DNA of 64,000 nt from positions 6,138,001 to 6,202,000 of the forward strand of contig NZ_JAMYWY010000001.1 in NCBI RefSeq assembly GCF_024159265.1, in the 5' to 3' direction. This DNA comes from Paenibacillus sp. 1781tsa1 (GTDB taxonomy: Bacteria > Bacillota > Bacilli > Paenibacillales > Paenibacillaceae). The notes under the pieces were generated by a model. It saw only the letters and a list, made by a program, of their open reading frames with translations, did not search any database and was not told where the DNA came from. Each line of letters starts with the position of its first letter. Within the stretch, counting starts at the first letter, position 1. Made by a program: the position numbers and the translations under genes. Positions 49,105 through 60,904 of this stretch are shown here, piece by piece.

Positions 49105-49473
49105 TTATTTCTTCTTGTTCGCTACTGTACGACGAGGACCTTTACGAGTACGAGCATTCGTTTTCGTACGTTGTCCACGAACAGGCAGACCACGACGATG
49201 ACGAACTCCACGGTAACAACCGATCTCCGTCAAACGTTTAATATTCAAAGAGATTTCTCGACGCAGGTCACCTTCTACTTTGACCTCTTTATCGATACTT
49301 TCACGCAATTTGCTGACTTCATCTTCCGTCAAATCACGAACACGAGTGTCCGGATTGATGCCTGTTGTGCTCAGAATTTTCTGGGAAGTCGTTTTACCGA
49401 TTCCGAAAATATAAGTCAAGGCGATCTCAACGCGCTTATCACGTGGCAAATCCACACCAGCTATACGTGCCAT
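49105..49473 (-). CDS. rpsM: 30S ribosomal protein S13
   Basis: The product (122 residues) bridges the 30S head to the 50S and t[23 protein letters not shown] and the basic C-terminal tail [20 protein letters not shown] are family-typical. It follows rpmJ by 20 bases. Confidence 0.98.
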   Translation of the reverse strand: MARIAGVDLPRDKRVEIALTYIFGIGKTTSQKILSTTGINPDTRVRDLTEDEVSKLRESIDKEVKVEGDLRREISLNIKRLTEIGCYRGVRHRRGLPVRGQRTKTNARTRKGPRRTVANKKK

Positions 49474-49493
49474 TTTACGCTACACCCCCTTCT

Positions 49494-49736
<243 letters not shown>

Positions 49737-49759
49737 CAGTTCATTGCAACTGTCTACTA

Positions 49760-49975
49760 CTATTTACGGTAAGTTATGCGACCTTTTGTTAAATCATAAG
49801 GCGACAACTGAACAACTACTTTGTCTCCAGTCAGGATACGAATAAAGTGCATCCGTAGTTTTCCGGAAACGTGAGCGAGAATTTGATGACCGTTCTCAAG
49901 CTCAACCTTGAATGTTGCATTCGGCAGCGGTTCAAGAACCGTACCTTCCACTTCAATGACATCTTCCTTGGCCAT
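49760..49975 (-). CDS. infA: Translation initiation factor IF-1
   Basis: The product (71 residues) is an OB-fold factor that binds the 30S A site. [20 protein letters not shown] and RGRITYRK-type C-terminus (here TKGRITYRK) match the family at full length. It starts 3 bases after the KOW-protein gene. Confidence 0.98.
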   Translation of the reverse strand: MAKEDVIEVEGTVLEPLPNATFKVELENGHQILAHVSGKLRMHFIRILTGDKVVVQLSPYDLTKGRITYRK

Positions 49976-49978
49976 TAG

Positions 49979-50287
49979 TCAGTCTCCTTTCTCTTCAGCT
50001 TGAATGTTGGTGGATTCCAGAAATGAATGAACCGCATAGCGGAGCTTTCCATTTGTCACCCGACCACTCTCGTTTAAACTGTTCACAACCTCGCTGCTAA
50101 TCATGGGCTGGAGTTCAAGATGAAGAAGATTCTTCTTCTTGGGTTGATCAAACTTTCGTTTGTCTCCATCCGCGATATATACGAACTTACTGTCCGCTAT
50201 AGCAACAATTACTGCGGCTTGGTCCGCATTGCGGCCTTTACGGATCTTCACAAGTTGACCGAGCTGCGGATTAGACTGACTGTTCAT
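49979..50287 (-). CDS. KOW-domain RNA-binding protein
   Basis: The product (102 residues) has an L14e/KOW-like domain: LGQLVKIRKGRNADQAAVIV, then FVYIADGDKRKFDQPKKKN, with a short helical C-terminus. Such a gene occurs between map and infA in many Bacillales; its exact role in translation or RNA binding is unknown. TAGGTGATGAGG precedes the ATG and the gene starts 10 bases after map. Confidence 0.88.
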   Translation of the reverse strand: MNSQSNPQLGQLVKIRKGRNADQAAVIVAIADSKFVYIADGDKRKFDQPKKKNLLHLELQPMISSEVVNSLNESGRVTNGKLRYAVHSFLESTNIQAEEKGD

Positions 50288-50297
50288 GCCTCATCAC

Positions 50298-51050
50298 CTA
50301 CGCATTCAGTTTCGTGAAAATTTCCATACCATCTGGTGTAACTGCTACGGTGTGTTCAAAGTGGGCGCATAACTTTCCATCAACCGTGACGACAGTCCAG
50401 TTATCTTCCAACGTTTTCACATACCGTCTACCTACGTTAACCATCGGCTCTATGGCCAGCACCATGCCCGCTTTAAGCCGTGGTCCCCGATCAGGAAGAC
50501 CATAGTTCGGAATCTGTGGTTCTTCGTGCAGATCTGCGCCTATGCCGTGACCGACATATTCACGAACTACGGAGAACCCTTCATCTTCAATATATTTCTG
50601 AATCGCATGAGATATTGTAAACAAGCGAACGTCCGGTTTTACCAGCGCCAGACCTGCGTATAACGAAGCCTCGGTAACGTCCAGAAGACGACGGGCTTCT
50701 TCGGAAATACGGCCGACCGGATAAGTCCAGGCGGAATCTCCATGATACCCCTGGTACTGCGCGCCAATGTCAAACGTAACGATATCGCCCTCGTTCAACT
50801 TGCGTTTGCCGGGAAATCCATGTACCAACTCTTCATTTACTGAAGCGCACACACTGGCAGGGAAACCGTTATAACCTTTGAAAGACGGCACAGCTCCTTG
50901 ACTGCGGATATATTGATCAGCCATATGGTCAAGTTCTCCAGTCGTAATACCGGGAGCGATATGCTCTGCCAAGAGACGATGCGTTTCCGCAACAATTCTC
51001 CCTGCTTCCCTCATCAAGCCCAGTTCCGTTTCGGACTTACCAATGATCAT
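50298..51050 (-). CDS. map: Methionine aminopeptidase, type I
   Basis: The product is 250 residues from ATG 51050, with GAGAGG seven bases upstream inside the adk end; an adjacent TTG at 51053 is the alternative. It removes N-terminal Met from new proteins. Metal ligands are readable in the order [20 protein letters not shown] (Asp, Asp), GHGIG (His) and LAIEPM (Glu), with a C-terminal Glu in [10 protein letters not shown]. Confidence 0.97.
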   Translation of the reverse strand: MIIGKSETELGLMREAGRIVAETHRLLAEHIAPGITTGELDHMADQYIRSQGAVPSFKGYNGFPASVCASVNEELVHGFPGKRKLNEGDIVTFDIGAQYQGYHGDSAWTYPVGRISEEARRLLDVTEASLYAGLALVKPDVRLFTISHAIQKYIEDEGFSVVREYVGHGIGADLHEEPQIPNYGLPDRGPRLKAGMVLAIEPMVNVGRRYVKTLEDNWTVVTVDGKLCAHFEHTVAVTPDGMEIFTKLNA

Positions 51051-51053
51051 CAA

Positions 51054-51704
<651 letters not shown>

Positions 51705-51742
51705 TCACTCCCTCCAAGACTACCCTACATCAACAAACAGCA

Positions 51743-51787
51743 CAATAGGTGCCGGCAAGTAAATCTTCACTCGACCGGTACCTATTG
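51743..51787 (-). other. Strong hairpin between secY and adk
   Basis: CAATAGGT-A-CCGG pairs with CCGG-C-ACCTATTG (12 of 13 pairs) directly after the secY stop, with a 19-base loop. No T-run follows, so it is not a standard terminator; a 3'-end stabiliser or partial attenuator is possible. Confidence 0.7.
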
Positions 51788-51788
51788 C

Positions 51789-53087
51789 CTATTTATTGAT
51801 AAAACCTTTGTAGTGGCGTTTGATCAATTGGCTTTCGATTTGCTTCATCGTATCCAGCGCAACACCGATAACGATCAGGAGGGATGTTCCTCCAATTTGC
51901 GCAGATTGAGGCAAACCAGAAAGTGCCCCTAAGAATACAGGCAGAACGGAAATGACTGCCAAGAAAATGGCTCCGGCCATTGTCAAACGAGTCATGACAC
52001 GGGTCAGATATTTCTCGGTTGCTTTACCCGGGCGAATGCCTGGGATGTAACCGCCGTTCTTTTTCATATTATCAGCCATCTGCTGTGGATTCATCTGTAC
52101 GAAAGTATAGAAGAATGTGAAACCGAAGATCATCACAACATACAGTAACATACCAAGAGGTTTGTGTGTAGTCAGATTCTGTCCGATCCACTGTGCCCAG
52201 AGGCGATCTGCCCAGAAGTTGGCGATGATCGTTGGGAACATCAACAGCGATGAAGCAAAGATGACAGGGATAACACCTGCTGCATTAATTTTCAGCGGGA
52301 TATGTGTATTCTGTCCACCGTACATTTTGTTACCTACGACACGTTTAGCGTACTGTACCGGAATTTTCCGAATCGCCTGCTGAATGTAAATGACCCCTAT
52401 GATGATCAGCACAATAACAATTGCGATGATTACACCTTTAAGAATATTCATAAACAGTTGATCAGGTTGAATGAAGTCGGATTCGATGGTTTGTTTGATA
52501 ATATTAGGCACCGTTGATAGGATACCCGCAAAGATCAAGATCGATATCCCGTTTCCTATGCCCTTCTCGGTGATCTGCTCACCAAGCCACATCAGGAATG
52601 AAGTACCGGCCGTAAGTACAATCGCGATCAAGATATAATCTGCAAATGTAGCGTTAGGCACCATCTCTGTATTGTACAAGCGGTTGAATCCGATCGACGT
52701 ACCAAACGCTTGAATCAATGCCAGCCCGATGGTTAAATAACGGGTCAACTGTGCAGATTTCTTCTTACCTTGTTCACCTTGCTTTGCCCATTCCGCTAAT
52801 TTAGGAATAACGTCCATGGAAAGCAACTGTACTATGATAGACGCAGTGATGTAAGGCACGATCCCGAGCGCAAATATCGAGAACTGGAAGAGCGCTCCAC
52901 CCGAGAACGTATTGAGAAGTCCAAAAACTTCTTTACCCGCAGAATTTGTCGCTTCGAACACATCTTTGTTAACTCCCGGTACGGGAACAAAGGATCCGAT
53001 GCGGTAAATGATCAGTACAAAAAGGGTAAATAATACCCTTTTGCGCAGATCTTCAACCCGCCAGATATTCTTTAGGGTCTTGAACAT
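51789..53087 (-). CDS. secY: Preprotein translocase subunit SecY
   Basis: The product (432 residues) has ten membrane helices and forms the protein-conducting channel. FTLFVLIIYRIGSFVPVPGV at the start and GIRPGKATEKYLTRVMTRLT near the C-terminal half are family-typical. The ATG overlaps the rplO stop by one base, implying coupling. Confidence 0.98.
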   Translation of the reverse strand: MFKTLKNIWRVEDLRKRVLFTLFVLIIYRIGSFVPVPGVNKDVFEATNSAGKEVFGLLNTFSGGALFQFSIFALGIVPYITASIIVQLLSMDVIPKLAEWAKQGEQGKKKSAQLTRYLTIGLALIQAFGTSIGFNRLYNTEMVPNATFADYILIAIVLTAGTSFLMWLGEQITEKGIGNGISILIFAGILSTVPNIIKQTIESDFIQPDQLFMNILKGVIIAIVIVLIIIGVIYIQQAIRKIPVQYAKRVVGNKMYGGQNTHIPLKINAAGVIPVIFASSLLMFPTIIANFWADRLWAQWIGQNLTTHKPLGMLLYVVMIFGFTFFYTFVQMNPQQMADNMKKNGGYIPGIRPGKATEKYLTRVMTRLTMAGAIFLAVISVLPVFLGALSGLPQSAQIGGTSLLIVIGVALDTMKQIESQLIKRHYKGFINK

Positions 53088-53527
53088 TAAATCACCTCAG
53101 TTGTACCGCCGGCAGCTTCAATTTTCTCAATAGCAGATTGAGAAAACTTATTAGCTTTAACAGTCAGCTTCACAGTGACATCACCGTTACCCAGGATTTT
53201 GATTCCGGATTTAGCGTTTTTAACTACGCCATTCGTCATCAAGAATTCTGGAGTTACTTCAGTACCCGCAGCAAAACTGTTCAGGTCTTCAGTATTCACA
53301 ACTGCATATTCTTTGCGAGTTGGGTTTACAAAACCACGTTTTGGCAAGCGACGATACAATGGATTTTGTCCACCTTCGAAGCCTGGACGTACTCCACCGC
53401 CAGAACGAGCGTTTTGTCCTTTGTGACCGCGACCTGATGTTTTACCTGTACCACTACTTGGACCGCGACCAAGACGTTTACGTTCTTTGCGGGATCCAGG
53501 AGATGGTGAAAGCTCATGTAACTTCAT
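53087..53527 (-). CDS. rplO: 50S ribosomal protein L15
   Basis: The product is 146 residues from ATG 53527 (AAGGAGGTGC upstream), the usual length; an upstream in-frame codon is not needed. The basic N-terminal [20 protein letters not shown] segment binds 23S rRNA. It overlaps secY by one base. Confidence 0.98.
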   Translation of the reverse strand: MKLHELSPSPGSRKERKRLGRGPSSGTGKTSGRGHKGQNARSGGGVRPGFEGGQNPLYRRLPKRGFVNPTRKEYAVVNTEDLNSFAAGTEVTPEFLMTNGVVKNAKSGIKILGNGDVTVKLTVKANKFSQSAIEKIEAAGGTTEVI

Positions 53528-53570
53528 CGTTCGTTGCACCTCCTTAAAGATTTGTGGGATTAACCCGTTT

Positions 53571-53756
53571 TTAAGCTTCTACTTCTTTAACAGCAACCAA
53601 GTGGCTTACTTTGTTAATCATACCACGGATGGCAGGATTATCGTTTTGTACCACTTTGCTATTGATTTTGCGCAAACCCAATGTTTTCACAGTTGTTCTT
53701 TGCGTCTCCGGACGTCCGATCAAGCTGCGGACGAGGGTAATTTCTAATTTAGCCAT
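53571..53756 (-). CDS. rpmD: 50S ribosomal protein L30
   Basis: The product is 61 residues from ATG 53756 (AAGGAGGGAAT upstream), beginning [20 protein letters not shown]. This is the normal bacterial length. It lies between rpsE and rplO. Confidence 0.97.
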   Translation of the reverse strand: MAKLEITLVRSLIGRPETQRTTVKTLGLRKINSKVVQNDNPAIRGMINKVSHLVAVKEVEA

Positions 53757-53769
53757 GAGAATTCCCTCC

Positions 53770-54267
53770 TTAACCCAGAAGCTCTTCGACGGATTTTCCG
53801 CGCAGTTTAGCCACGTCTTCAGCACGCTTCAAACGGGACAAACCTTCCAAAGTCGCATTGACCATGTTCATGGAATTCGAAGAACCCAGAGATTTTGTCA
53901 AAATGTCACCCACACCAGCAAGTTCGAGAACCGCACGTACAGGACCACCAGCGATAACACCAGTACCTTCAGATGCTGGTTTCAACAGCACGCGTCCTGC
54001 GCCGAACTTACCTGTTACCAAGTGAGGAATCGATGTTCCTACGAGTGGAACGTGTACAAGGTTTTTCTTAGCGTCTTCAATACCTTTGCGAATTGCATCA
54101 GGTACTTCGCCCGCTTTACCGATACCAGCTCCAACCCAGCCGTTGCCGTCGCCGACTACAACCAGTGCGCTAAAGCTGAAACGGCGTCCGCCTTTTACTA
54201 CTTTAGCTACGCGATTAATATTTACAACTCTTTCAGTCAGTTCCAAAGTATTCGGATCTACACGCAA
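53770..54267 (-). CDS. rpsE: 30S ribosomal protein S5
   Basis: The product (165 residues) begins at TTG with AAGGAGG upstream. The N-terminal double-stranded-RNA-binding fold ([20 protein letters not shown], then [20 protein letters not shown]) and the fold ending in [15 protein letters not shown] are intact. It contributes to decoding accuracy. Confidence 0.98.
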   Translation of the reverse strand: MRVDPNTLELTERVVNINRVAKVVKGGRRFSFSALVVVGDGNGWVGAGIGKAGEVPDAIRKGIEDAKKNLVHVPLVGTSIPHLVTGKFGAGRVLLKPASEGTGVIAGGPVRAVLELAGVGDILTKSLGSSNSMNMVNATLEGLSRLKRAEDVAKLRGKSVEELLG

Positions 54268-54294
54268 GTCGTTAACCTCCTTTTGAAAAATATC

Positions 54295-54663
54295 TTAAAA
54301 CTCAAGTCCTGCTTCACGAGCCGCTTCAGCCAAAGCTGCGATACGACCATGGTACAGATATCCGCTACGGTCAAATACGATGTTGGAAACACCTTTGTCT
54401 TTCGCACGTTTAGCAACGAGTTCGCCAACTTTACGAGCTGATTCAACAGATGCACCATTTTTGATGTCAGTGCTCAATTCTTTGTCTACAGTAGACGCGG
54501 AAGCGATTGTTACACCAGCAACATCATCGATGATTTGAGCATACATATGTTTACCAGAACGGAATACGTTCAAACGAGGACGTGCTGCCGTTCCTTGGAT
54601 TTTCTTACGAACACGCAGGTGTCTTTTCAGACGAGCCTTGTTTTTATCTTGTTTCGTAATCAT
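54295..54663 (-). CDS. rplR: 50S ribosomal protein L18
   Basis: The product (122 residues) binds 5S rRNA. Basic N-terminus [20 protein letters not shown] and the C-terminal [20 protein letters not shown] are standard. It is preceded by a 117-base gap from rplF that holds a short TGGCTTC/GAAGCCA hairpin. Confidence 0.98.
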   Translation of the reverse strand: MITKQDKNKARLKRHLRVRKKIQGTAARPRLNVFRSGKHMYAQIIDDVAGVTIASASTVDKELSTDIKNGASVESARKVGELVAKRAKDKGVSNIVFDRSGYLYHGRIAALAEAAREAGLEF

Positions 54664-54780
54664 CTCAAAGATTCACTCCTTTCAGGTTACCTCGCTGGCT
54701 TCAAAACAGAAGCCACGGGGTATATTAGAAACACACGAAGCAAGCAAGCCGAAAGCCGCGCAAAGGCGGTAAGAGAAATC

Positions 54781-55323
54781 TTATTTCTTCTTACCGGCTT
54801 TACCTTCCTTACGGATGATACGCTCGCCTTCATATTTAATACCTTTACCTTTGTACGGCTCAGGTTCACGTACGGAACGGATTTTAGCAGCGTAAGCACC
54901 TACACGCTCTTTGTCGATTCCGCGAACGATGATTTTTGTATTCGAAGGTACTTCGAATTCAATTCCCGCTTCCGGTGTAATTTCAACCGGGTGAGAGTAA
55001 CCAACGTTCAGAACGATTTTATCTCCGGATTTGCTTGCACGATATCCGACCCCAACCAATTCCAGAGATTTCGCGAATCCTTCAGTAACGCCGCTCACCA
55101 TATTGTTTACAACGCTACGCGTTGTGCCGTGCAAAGAACGGTGAGTTTTGTTATCGGAAGGACGCACAACTGTGATTTCGTTATTTTCAACTGTAACCTT
55201 CATGTCTTTATGAAGCTCACGAGTCAAAGTTCCTTTTGGTCCTTTTACCGTAATAACGGTGTTGTCCAGGGTGATGTCTACACCACTTGGTACTGTGATT
55301 GGTTTGCGACCAATACGAGACAT
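54781..55323 (-). CDS. rplF: 50S ribosomal protein L6
   Basis: The product is 180 residues from ATG 55323, the usual length; a start three codons earlier is less likely. [20 protein letters not shown] opens it and the RNA-binding signature [20 protein letters not shown] closes the second domain. It lies near the factor-binding site. Confidence 0.98.
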   Translation of the reverse strand: MSRIGRKPITVPSGVDITLDNTVITVKGPKGTLTRELHKDMKVTVENNEITVVRPSDNKTHRSLHGTTRSVVNNMVSGVTEGFAKSLELVGVGYRASKSGDKIVLNVGYSHPVEITPEAGIEFEVPSNTKIIVRGIDKERVGAYAAKIRSVREPEPYKGKGIKYEGERIIRKEGKAGKKK

Positions 55324-55353
55324 ATGTTGCACCTCCTATCTTGTGACGTTATA

Positions 55354-55752
55354 TTACCAAACGTAGCAAACGACTTCTCCGCCGGATTTCGATTGACGAG
55401 CTTCTTTGTCCGTCATGATACCTTTAGATGTCGAGATGATCGCGATTCCCAGGCCACCAAGTACACGAGGTACTTCGTTGCTTTTCGTGTAAACACGAAG
55501 ACCAGGTTTACTGATTCTTTTCAGACCAGTGATAACGCGCTCGTTATTTTGACCGTATTTCAGGAAAACACGGATAATCCCTTGTTTGTTATCATCGATA
55601 ACTTCAGCGTCACGGATGAAACCTTCACGCTTCAGGATGTCGGCGATTTGTTTTTTCATTGTCGAAGCAGGCATTTCTACCGTTTCGTGACGAACAGTGT
55701 TCGCGTTACGAATACGAGTAAGCATATCTGCAATTGGATCAGACATAGTCAT
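55354..55752 (-). CDS. rpsH: 30S ribosomal protein S8
   Basis: The product (132 residues) begins at ATG 55752, where AGGAGG lies 10 bases upstream; an ATG two codons later is an alternative. [20 protein letters not shown] and the [20 protein letters not shown] motif match S8, a primary 16S-binding protein. Confidence 0.97.
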   Translation of the reverse strand: MTMSDPIADMLTRIRNANTVRHETVEMPASTMKKQIADILKREGFIRDAEVIDDNKQGIIRVFLKYGQNNERVITGLKRISKPGLRVYTKSNEVPRVLGGLGIAIISTSKGIMTDKEARQSKSGGEVVCYVW

Positions 55753-55784
55753 TGTGAGTTAACCTCCTTCCCGTTCAGGACTTT

Positions 55785-55970
55785 TTACCAGCTTGCTTTT
55801 TTCACGCCAGGGATCTGGCCTTTATAAGCTAATTCACGGAAGCAAATTCTGCAAATTTTGAACTTTTGCAGGACCGAATGTGGACGTCCGCAACGCTCAC
55901 AGCGTGTATATGCACGTACTTTAAACTTTGGTGTACGTTGTTGTTTAACTTTCATCGAAGTTTTTGCCAC
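55785..55970 (-). CDS. rpsN: 30S ribosomal protein S14, zinc-binding type Z
   Basis: The product is 61 residues with two CxxC pairs (CERCG and CRICF), the short zinc-containing form used in many Gram-positives under zinc-replete conditions. It lies between rplE and rpsH. Confidence 0.98.
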   Translation of the reverse strand: MAKTSMKVKQQRTPKFKVRAYTRCERCGRPHSVLQKFKICRICFRELAYKGQIPGVKKASW

Positions 55971-56043
55971 TTAGCCTGACACCTCCTAAATAATTTCGGA
56001 GAAAAGGGAGTCTTTCCAGACACCCGGAAACGTTATGCCAACA

Positions 56044-56586
56044 TTACTTAACGAAAGGCATTCCCATTTGCGTGAGCAATTCGCGGGACTCTTCGTCTGT
56101 TTTCGCCGTTGTTACGATGACAATATCCATACCGCGGACTTTATCAACTTTATCATACTCGATCTCTGGGAAGATCAATTGCTCTTTCAGACCCAGTGTG
56201 TAGTTACCACGTCCGTCGAAAGCTTTGCTCGATACACCGCGGAAGTCGCGGACACGAGGAAGCGTAACGTTGAACAGTTTATCGAGGAAGAAGTACATAC
56301 GCTCGCCGCGCAATGTTACTTTCACACCGATAGGCATATTCTCACGCAGTTTGAATCCTGCGATAGATTTTTTTGCACGAGTGATTACAGGTTTTTGACC
56401 TGCGATCAGTTGCAAATCGTTTACTGCGGAATCCAACACTTTGGAGTTTTGGACAGCGTCGCCCACACCCATGTTGATAACGATTTTCTCGATTTTCGGC
56501 ACTTGCATTACCGTTGTATAGTTAAACTTCTGCATCAAAGCAGGAGCGATTTCTTGCAGGTAACGTTCTTTCATTCTTGATGCCAT
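56044..56586 (-). CDS. rplE: 50S ribosomal protein L5
   Basis: The product (180 residues) binds 5S rRNA and contacts P-site t[23 protein letters not shown] near residue 30 and [20 protein letters not shown] are standard signatures. A 73-base gap leads to rpsN. Confidence 0.98.
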   Translation of the reverse strand: MASRMKERYLQEIAPALMQKFNYTTVMQVPKIEKIVINMGVGDAVQNSKVLDSAVNDLQLIAGQKPVITRAKKSIAGFKLRENMPIGVKVTLRGERMYFFLDKLFNVTLPRVRDFRGVSSKAFDGRGNYTLGLKEQLIFPEIEYDKVDKVRGMDIVIVTTAKTDEESRELLTQMGMPFVK

Positions 56587-56618
56587 GAATCATAGCCCTC
56601 CTTTCTCATTCGGTTCAA

Positions 56619-56972
56619 TTAGTCGATAATTTCTCCGGAACGTTTAGCAACGCGCACTTTCTTTCCGTTATCCAAAACTTTGTAACCTACACGGGTTACT
56701 TTTCCGCTCTTCGGATCGATGTGCATTACGTTGGAAACGTGAATCGGAGCTTCCTTCTCGATAATGCCGCCTTGCGGATTTTGCTGGTTAGGCTTCTGGT
56801 GTTTTTTCACCATGTTAACACCTTCCACAAGGACGCGGTTCTCACGAGGATAAGCAGCGATGACACGGCCTTTTTTACCTTTGTCTTTACCGCTGATCAC
56901 CATAACCGTATCTTCCTTTTTAACGTGAAGTTTGTTGTTATGGGATTCCAGAACTTTTTTCACTCTTGGCAT
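56619..56972 (-). CDS. rplX: 50S ribosomal protein L24
   Basis: The product is 117 residues from ATG 56972 (GGAGGTGTACG upstream). It contains the KOW motif ([20 protein letters not shown]) and initiates 50S assembly. Confidence 0.97.
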   Translation of the reverse strand: MPRVKKVLESHNNKLHVKKEDTVMVISGKDKGKKGRVIAAYPRENRVLVEGVNMVKKHQKPNQQNPQGGIIEKEAPIHVSNVMHIDPKSGKVTRVGYKVLDNGKKVRVAKRSGEIID

Positions 56973-57011
56973 TTCGTACACCTCCTGTTTCTAACATCAC
57001 GAGATTAAGCT

Positions 57012-57380
57012 TTAGATAACTTCTGGAGCCAAGGAAACGATTTTCATGAAGTCTTTATCGCGAAGTTCGCGAGCAACTGGTCCGAAAATACGTGTTCCAC
57101 GTGGGCTTCTGTCGTCTTTTACAACAACCGCTGCATTTTCATCAAAACCGATGTAGGAACCGTCTTTACGACGTACAGAACGTTTCGTACGAACGACAAC
57201 CGCTCTAACTACATCACCTTTTTTGACAACGCCGCCTGGTGTTGCTTGTTTAACAGAACAAACGATCAGATCACCGATTTGAGCTGTACGACGTCCCGTA
57301 CCGCCGAGTACGCGAATACACATCAGTTCCTTCGCACCGGAGTTGTCAGCCACAGTCAAACGTGTAAATGGTTGAATCAT
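57012..57380 (-). CDS. rplN: 50S ribosomal protein L14
   Basis: The product (122 residues) forms an intersubunit bridge. It begins [20 protein letters not shown] and contains the [20 protein letters not shown] loop. It is the first gene after rpsQ in the spc operon. Confidence 0.98.
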   Translation of the reverse strand: MIQPFTRLTVADNSGAKELMCIRVLGGTGRRTAQIGDLIVCSVKQATPGGVVKKGDVVRAVVVRTKRSVRRKDGSYIGFDENAAVVVKDDRSPRGTRIFGPVARELRDKDFMKIVSLAPEVI

Positions 57381-57414
57381 TTAGTATTCCTCCTTTCAGC
57401 AGTGCTGCTGAGCA

Positions 57415-57681
57415 TTAGATGATAACCGCTTTTTCTACGATTTCAGTAAGTCTCCAGCGTTTATCTTTCGAAAGCGGACGAGTCTCCATGATTTTCACCG
57501 TGTCACCGATTTTCGCAGTGTTTTCTTCGTCATGCGCTTTGAATTTTTTAGTAACCTTAATGCGTTTATGGTACAAGTTGTGTTTTTTGTAAGTTTCTAC
57601 AGCAACAACAATCGTTTTGTCCATTTTATCGCTGACCACTTTACCAGTTTGCACTTTACGTGCGTTACGTTCTTCGCTCAT
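57415..57681 (-). CDS. rpsQ: 30S ribosomal protein S17
   Basis: The product (88 residues) is an OB-fold primary 16S-binding protein. [20 protein letters not shown] is the signature. It follows rpmC by 48 bases. Confidence 0.98.
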   Translation of the reverse strand: MSEERNARKVQTGKVVSDKMDKTIVVAVETYKKHNLYHKRIKVTKKFKAHDEENTAKIGDTVKIMETRPLSKDKRWRLTEIVEKAVII

Positions 57682-57729
57682 TGTTGGCCTCCTTCCTGAT
57701 TACGGACGGACTGTACATCCTATCCCTAA

Positions 57730-57927
57730 TTAACCGATTCCCAATTCTCTCTCACGGATAATGGTTTTAGCACGAGCTATTTCTTTCCGCACATCACGGA
57801 TGCGAGTCGGGTTATCCAGCTGACCGGTAGCTAATTGAAAGCGGAGGTTAAAGAGTTCTTCTTTAAATCCGGCAATCTTTTGCTCGATTTCAGCAGAGGT
57901 TAGGTTGCGAAATTCACTAGCTTTCAT
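57730..57927 (-). CDS. rpmC: 50S ribosomal protein L29
   Basis: The product is 65 residues from ATG 57927 (GGTGGTGAAG upstream), helical and near the exit tunnel, with [20 protein letters not shown] at the start. It overlaps the 3' end of rplP by 11 bases. Confidence 0.97.
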   Translation of the reverse strand: MKASEFRNLTSAEIEQKIAGFKEELFNLRFQLATGQLDNPTRIRDVRKEIARAKTIIRERELGIG

Positions 57928-58351
57928 TTGCTTCACCACCCAATTCTTCACGTTTCACGAACTTCGTTTTGATTGGCAGTTTGTGAGCGGCAAGACGCAT
58001 TGCTTCGCGAGCAATTTCCTCCGGTACACCAGCAAGTTCAAACATGATCTTACCTGGTTTCACTACTGCAACCCATTTTTCTACGTTACCTTTACCGCTA
58101 CCCATCCGAACCTCGAGAGGCTTTTGAGTGATTGGTTTGTCTGGGAAAATTTTGATCCAAACTTTACCACCACGTTTGATGTAACGAGTCATCGCAATAC
58201 GAGCCGCTTCGATCTGACGGTTCGTAATCCAAGCCGGTTCCGTAGCTTGCAGACCGTATTCGCCAAAGTTCAGAGTCGTTCCGCCTTTAGCTTGGCCTTT
58301 CATATGTCCACGTTGTTGCTTACGGTGTTTTACGCGTTTTGGTACCAACAT
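57917..58351 (-). CDS. rplP: 50S ribosomal protein L16
   Basis: The product (144 residues) contacts A-site tRNA and organises the peptidyl-transferase centre. [20 protein letters not shown] and [20 protein letters not shown] are family signatures. It follows rpsC by 2 bases. Confidence 0.98.
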   Translation of the reverse strand: MLVPKRVKHRKQQRGHMKGQAKGGTTLNFGEYGLQATEPAWITNRQIEAARIAMTRYIKRGGKVWIKIFPDKPITQKPLEVRMGSGKGNVEKWVAVVKPGKIMFELAGVPEEIAREAMRLAAHKLPIKTKFVKREELGGEANES

Positions 58352-58353
58352 GA

Positions 58354-59019
58354 TTAGTTGCCTCCTTCCTTAGCAGCTTGTTTCTTAGCCGTAGGAAGAA
58401 CCTCTCCACGATAGATCCATACTTTTACGCCGATACGTCCGTAAGTAGTATGAGCCTCTGCTGTACCATAGTCAATGTCAGCACGCAGTGTGTGCAGTGG
58501 AACAGTTCCTTCGCTGTAGCCTTCAGAACGTGCGATCTCAGCACCGCCAAGACGTCCGCCTACTTGAGTTTTGATACCTTTAGCACCGGAGCGCATAGTT
58601 CTTTGAATTGCTTGTTTCAGAGCACGACGGAAAGAAACACGACGTTCCAATTGTTGTGCAATGCTTTCAGCTACAAGAATAGCGTCCAAGTCTTGGTTCT
58701 TAATTTCAGAAATGTTGATGTGTACTTTTTTACCGCCAGCAATTTTCGTAATTTGATTACGAAGATTTTCAACTTCCGAACCACCCTTACCAATAACCAT
58801 ACCTGGTTTAGCAGTGTGAATCGTTACGTTTACGCGGTTAGCCGCTCTCTCAATTTCCACACGAGATAAAGCGGAGTCTTTCAATTTATTTTTCAGGAAT
58901 TCACGAATTCTCACGTCTTCCATCAAAAGATCACCGAAGTCTTTGCCTGCATACCACTTAGATTCCCAGTCACGGATAATTCCGACACGGAGTCCGACTG
59001 GATTTACCTTTTGGCCCAC
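58354..59019 (-). CDS. rpsC: 30S ribosomal protein S3
   Basis: The product (221 residues) starts at GTG after AAGGAGGGG. The KH-type domain [20 protein letters not shown] is intact; it forms the mRNA entry channel and helicase. C-terminus ends [10 protein letters not shown]. Confidence 0.98.
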   Translation of the reverse strand: MGQKVNPVGLRVGIIRDWESKWYAGKDFGDLLMEDVRIREFLKNKLKDSALSRVEIERAANRVNVTIHTAKPGMVIGKGGSEVENLRNQITKIAGGKKVHINISEIKNQDLDAILVAESIAQQLERRVSFRRALKQAIQRTMRSGAKGIKTQVGGRLGGAEIARSEGYSEGTVPLHTLRADIDYGTAEAHTTYGRIGVKVWIYRGEVLPTAKKQAAKEGGN

Positions 59020-59034
59020 ACATTTCCCCTCCTT

Positions 59035-59367
59035 CTACTTCTCAGATACCACCAAAGTGATGTGGCTAGTACGTTTGTTAATACGACTTGCACGTCCCAT
59101 TGCACGAGGGCGGAAACGTTTCATTGTCGGTCCTTGGTTCACGTAAGCTTGCGAGATAACCAAGTTATTAACATCCAAAGAATAGTTATGTTCCGCATTC
59201 GCAATAGCGGAGTTAAGCAACTTCTCAACGATAGGAGAAGCGGATTTCGGAGTGTGACGGAGAATGGCAACCGCCTCACCTACTTGCTTGCCGCGAATCA
59301 AGTCAACAACGAGTTGAACTTTACGAGGAGCAATCCGGATAAACTTAGCATGTGCTTTTGCTTCCAT
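59035..59367 (-). CDS. rplV: 50S ribosomal protein L22
   Basis: The product is 110 residues from ATG 59367 (GAGAGGAGG upstream). It lines the exit tunnel. The C-terminal beta-hairpin with [20 protein letters not shown] is intact and shows no sign of macrolide-resistance-type insertion. Confidence 0.97.
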   Translation of the reverse strand: MEAKAHAKFIRIAPRKVQLVVDLIRGKQVGEAVAILRHTPKSASPIVEKLLNSAIANAEHNYSLDVNNLVISQAYVNQGPTMKRFRPRAMGRASRINKRTSHITLVVSEK

Positions 59368-59402
59368 TGTGTAACCTCCTCTCAAACATTAAAGATGTTC
59401 AT

Positions 59403-59681
59403 TTATCTTCTTGTTTTCTTATCATCATCAGTATGGCCTTTGTACGTACGGGTTGGAGCGAACTCACCCAGTTTGTGTCCGACCATGTCCTCAGTTACAT
59501 ACACTGGCACGTGTTTACGACCATCGTAAACGCCAAATGTGTGTCCGATGAATTGTGGGAAAATTGTAGAACGACGGGACCAGGTTTTGATAACGTTCTT
59601 CTTACCTGAAGCTTCCATCTCTTCTACCTTTTTGAGCATGTAGCCATCAATGAATGGCCCTTTTTTCAAACTGCGACCCAT
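59403..59681 (-). CDS. rpsS: 30S ribosomal protein S19
   Basis: The product (92 residues) lies in the 30S head near t[23 protein letters not shown] and [20 protein letters not shown] are standard. It is followed by rplV. Confidence 0.98.
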   Translation of the reverse strand: MGRSLKKGPFIDGYMLKKVEEMEASGKKNVIKTWSRRSTIFPQFIGHTFGVYDGRKHVPVYVTEDMVGHKLGEFAPTRTYKGHTDDDKKTRR

Positions 59682-59752
59682 GTGGAGATCCTCCCTTCAA
59701 ACGTAGCTATTATGCATCCGCAGATGCCTCACGAAGTTATGCACAGTGTGTA

Positions 59753-60583
59753 TTACTTCGTGCGGCGGCGAATGATGTATTTATCAGAAGCTTTATTTTT
59801 CTTACGCGTTTTGTAACCAAGAGTAGGTTTACCCCATGGTGACATTGGCGATTTACGTCCGATTGGAGCACGACCTTCACCACCACCGTGTGGGTGATCG
59901 TTAGGGTTCATTACTACACCACGAACCTCAGGACGTTTACCCAACCAACGGCTACGACCGGCTTTACCGATTTTGATGAGCTCGTGGTCTTGGTTACCAA
60001 CGGATCCGATTGTCGCGCGGCAAACTTTCAAAATACGGCGAACTTCTCCGGAAGAGAGACGAACGGAAACGTATTTTTCTTCTTTACCAAGCAGTTGAGC
60101 TTCTGTACCAGCAGCACGAACCAATTGTCCGCCTTTACCTGGTTTCAACTCGATGTTGTGGATAACGGTACCTACTGGAATGTTTTCGAGTGGCAGTGCG
60201 TTACCAATTTTGATGTCTGATTCAGGTCCGGAGAATACTTGATCTCCAACTTTCAAACCTTTAGGAGCGATGATATAACGTTTCTCACCATCAGCATAAT
60301 GAATCAGAGCGATGTTAGATGTACGGTTCGGGTCATACTCAATCGTAGCAACGCGGCCCGGTATTCCATCTTTAGTACGTTTGAAGTCGATGATACGGTA
60401 TTTACGTTTATGTCCACCACCATGGTGACGAACTGTAATTTTACCTTGGTTGTTGCGGCCTGCTTGTTTGCTCAACGGGGCCAACAACGATTTCTCCGGC
60501 TGATTTGTGGTGATTTCCTCAAATGTAGAAACGGACATGTTCCGTCTTGCCGGGGATGTTGGTTTATACTTTTTGATTGGCAC
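59753..60583 (-). CDS. rplB: 50S ribosomal protein L2
   Basis: The product (276 residues, GTG start after AAGGAGGG) is a large 23S-binding protein needed for peptidyl-transferase assembly. The functional His region [20 protein letters not shown] is present. A 71-base gap leads to rpsS. Confidence 0.98.
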   Translation of the reverse strand: MPIKKYKPTSPARRNMSVSTFEEITTNQPEKSLLAPLSKQAGRNNQGKITVRHHGGGHKRKYRIIDFKRTKDGIPGRVATIEYDPNRTSNIALIHYADGEKRYIIAPKGLKVGDQVFSGPESDIKIGNALPLENIPVGTVIHNIELKPGKGGQLVRAAGTEAQLLGKEEKYVSVRLSSGEVRRILKVCRATIGSVGNQDHELIKIGKAGRSRWLGKRPEVRGVVMNPNDHPHGGGEGRAPIGRKSPMSPWGKPTLGYKTRKKNKASDKYIIRRRTK

Positions 60584-60613
60584 TGGGTTTCCCTCCTTAC
60601 TTCAAAAATTCAA

Positions 60614-60904
60614 TTATACAGTTTCAAAGAACTCAAGCGTTTTGCTGTCTTTTGTCAGCGTTACAAACGCTTTTTTCCATTCGCTAGTATATCCGGAATA
60701 ACGTCCGTACCGTTTTGGCTTAGCTGGAACACGAAGCGTGTTCACGTTTTTCACTTTTACGTTGAAAATAGCTTCTACTGCCTTTTTGATCTCGGTTTTG
60801 TTTGCACGGATATCGACTTCAAATACATATTTCAAGTCGTTCATCATGTCAGCAGTACGTTCCGTAATAATCGGACGTTTTACAATATCACGAGGATCCT
60901 TCAT
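60614..60904 (-). CDS. rplW: 50S ribosomal protein L23
   Basis: The product (96 residues) is the exit-tunnel docking site for trigger factor and [23 protein letters not shown] opens it. The ATG shares one base with the rplD stop. Confidence 0.98.
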   Translation of the reverse strand: MKDPRDIVKRPIITERTADMMNDLKYVFEVDIRANKTEIKKAVEAIFNVKVKNVNTLRVPAKPKRYGRYSGYTSEWKKAFVTLTKDSKTLEFFETV

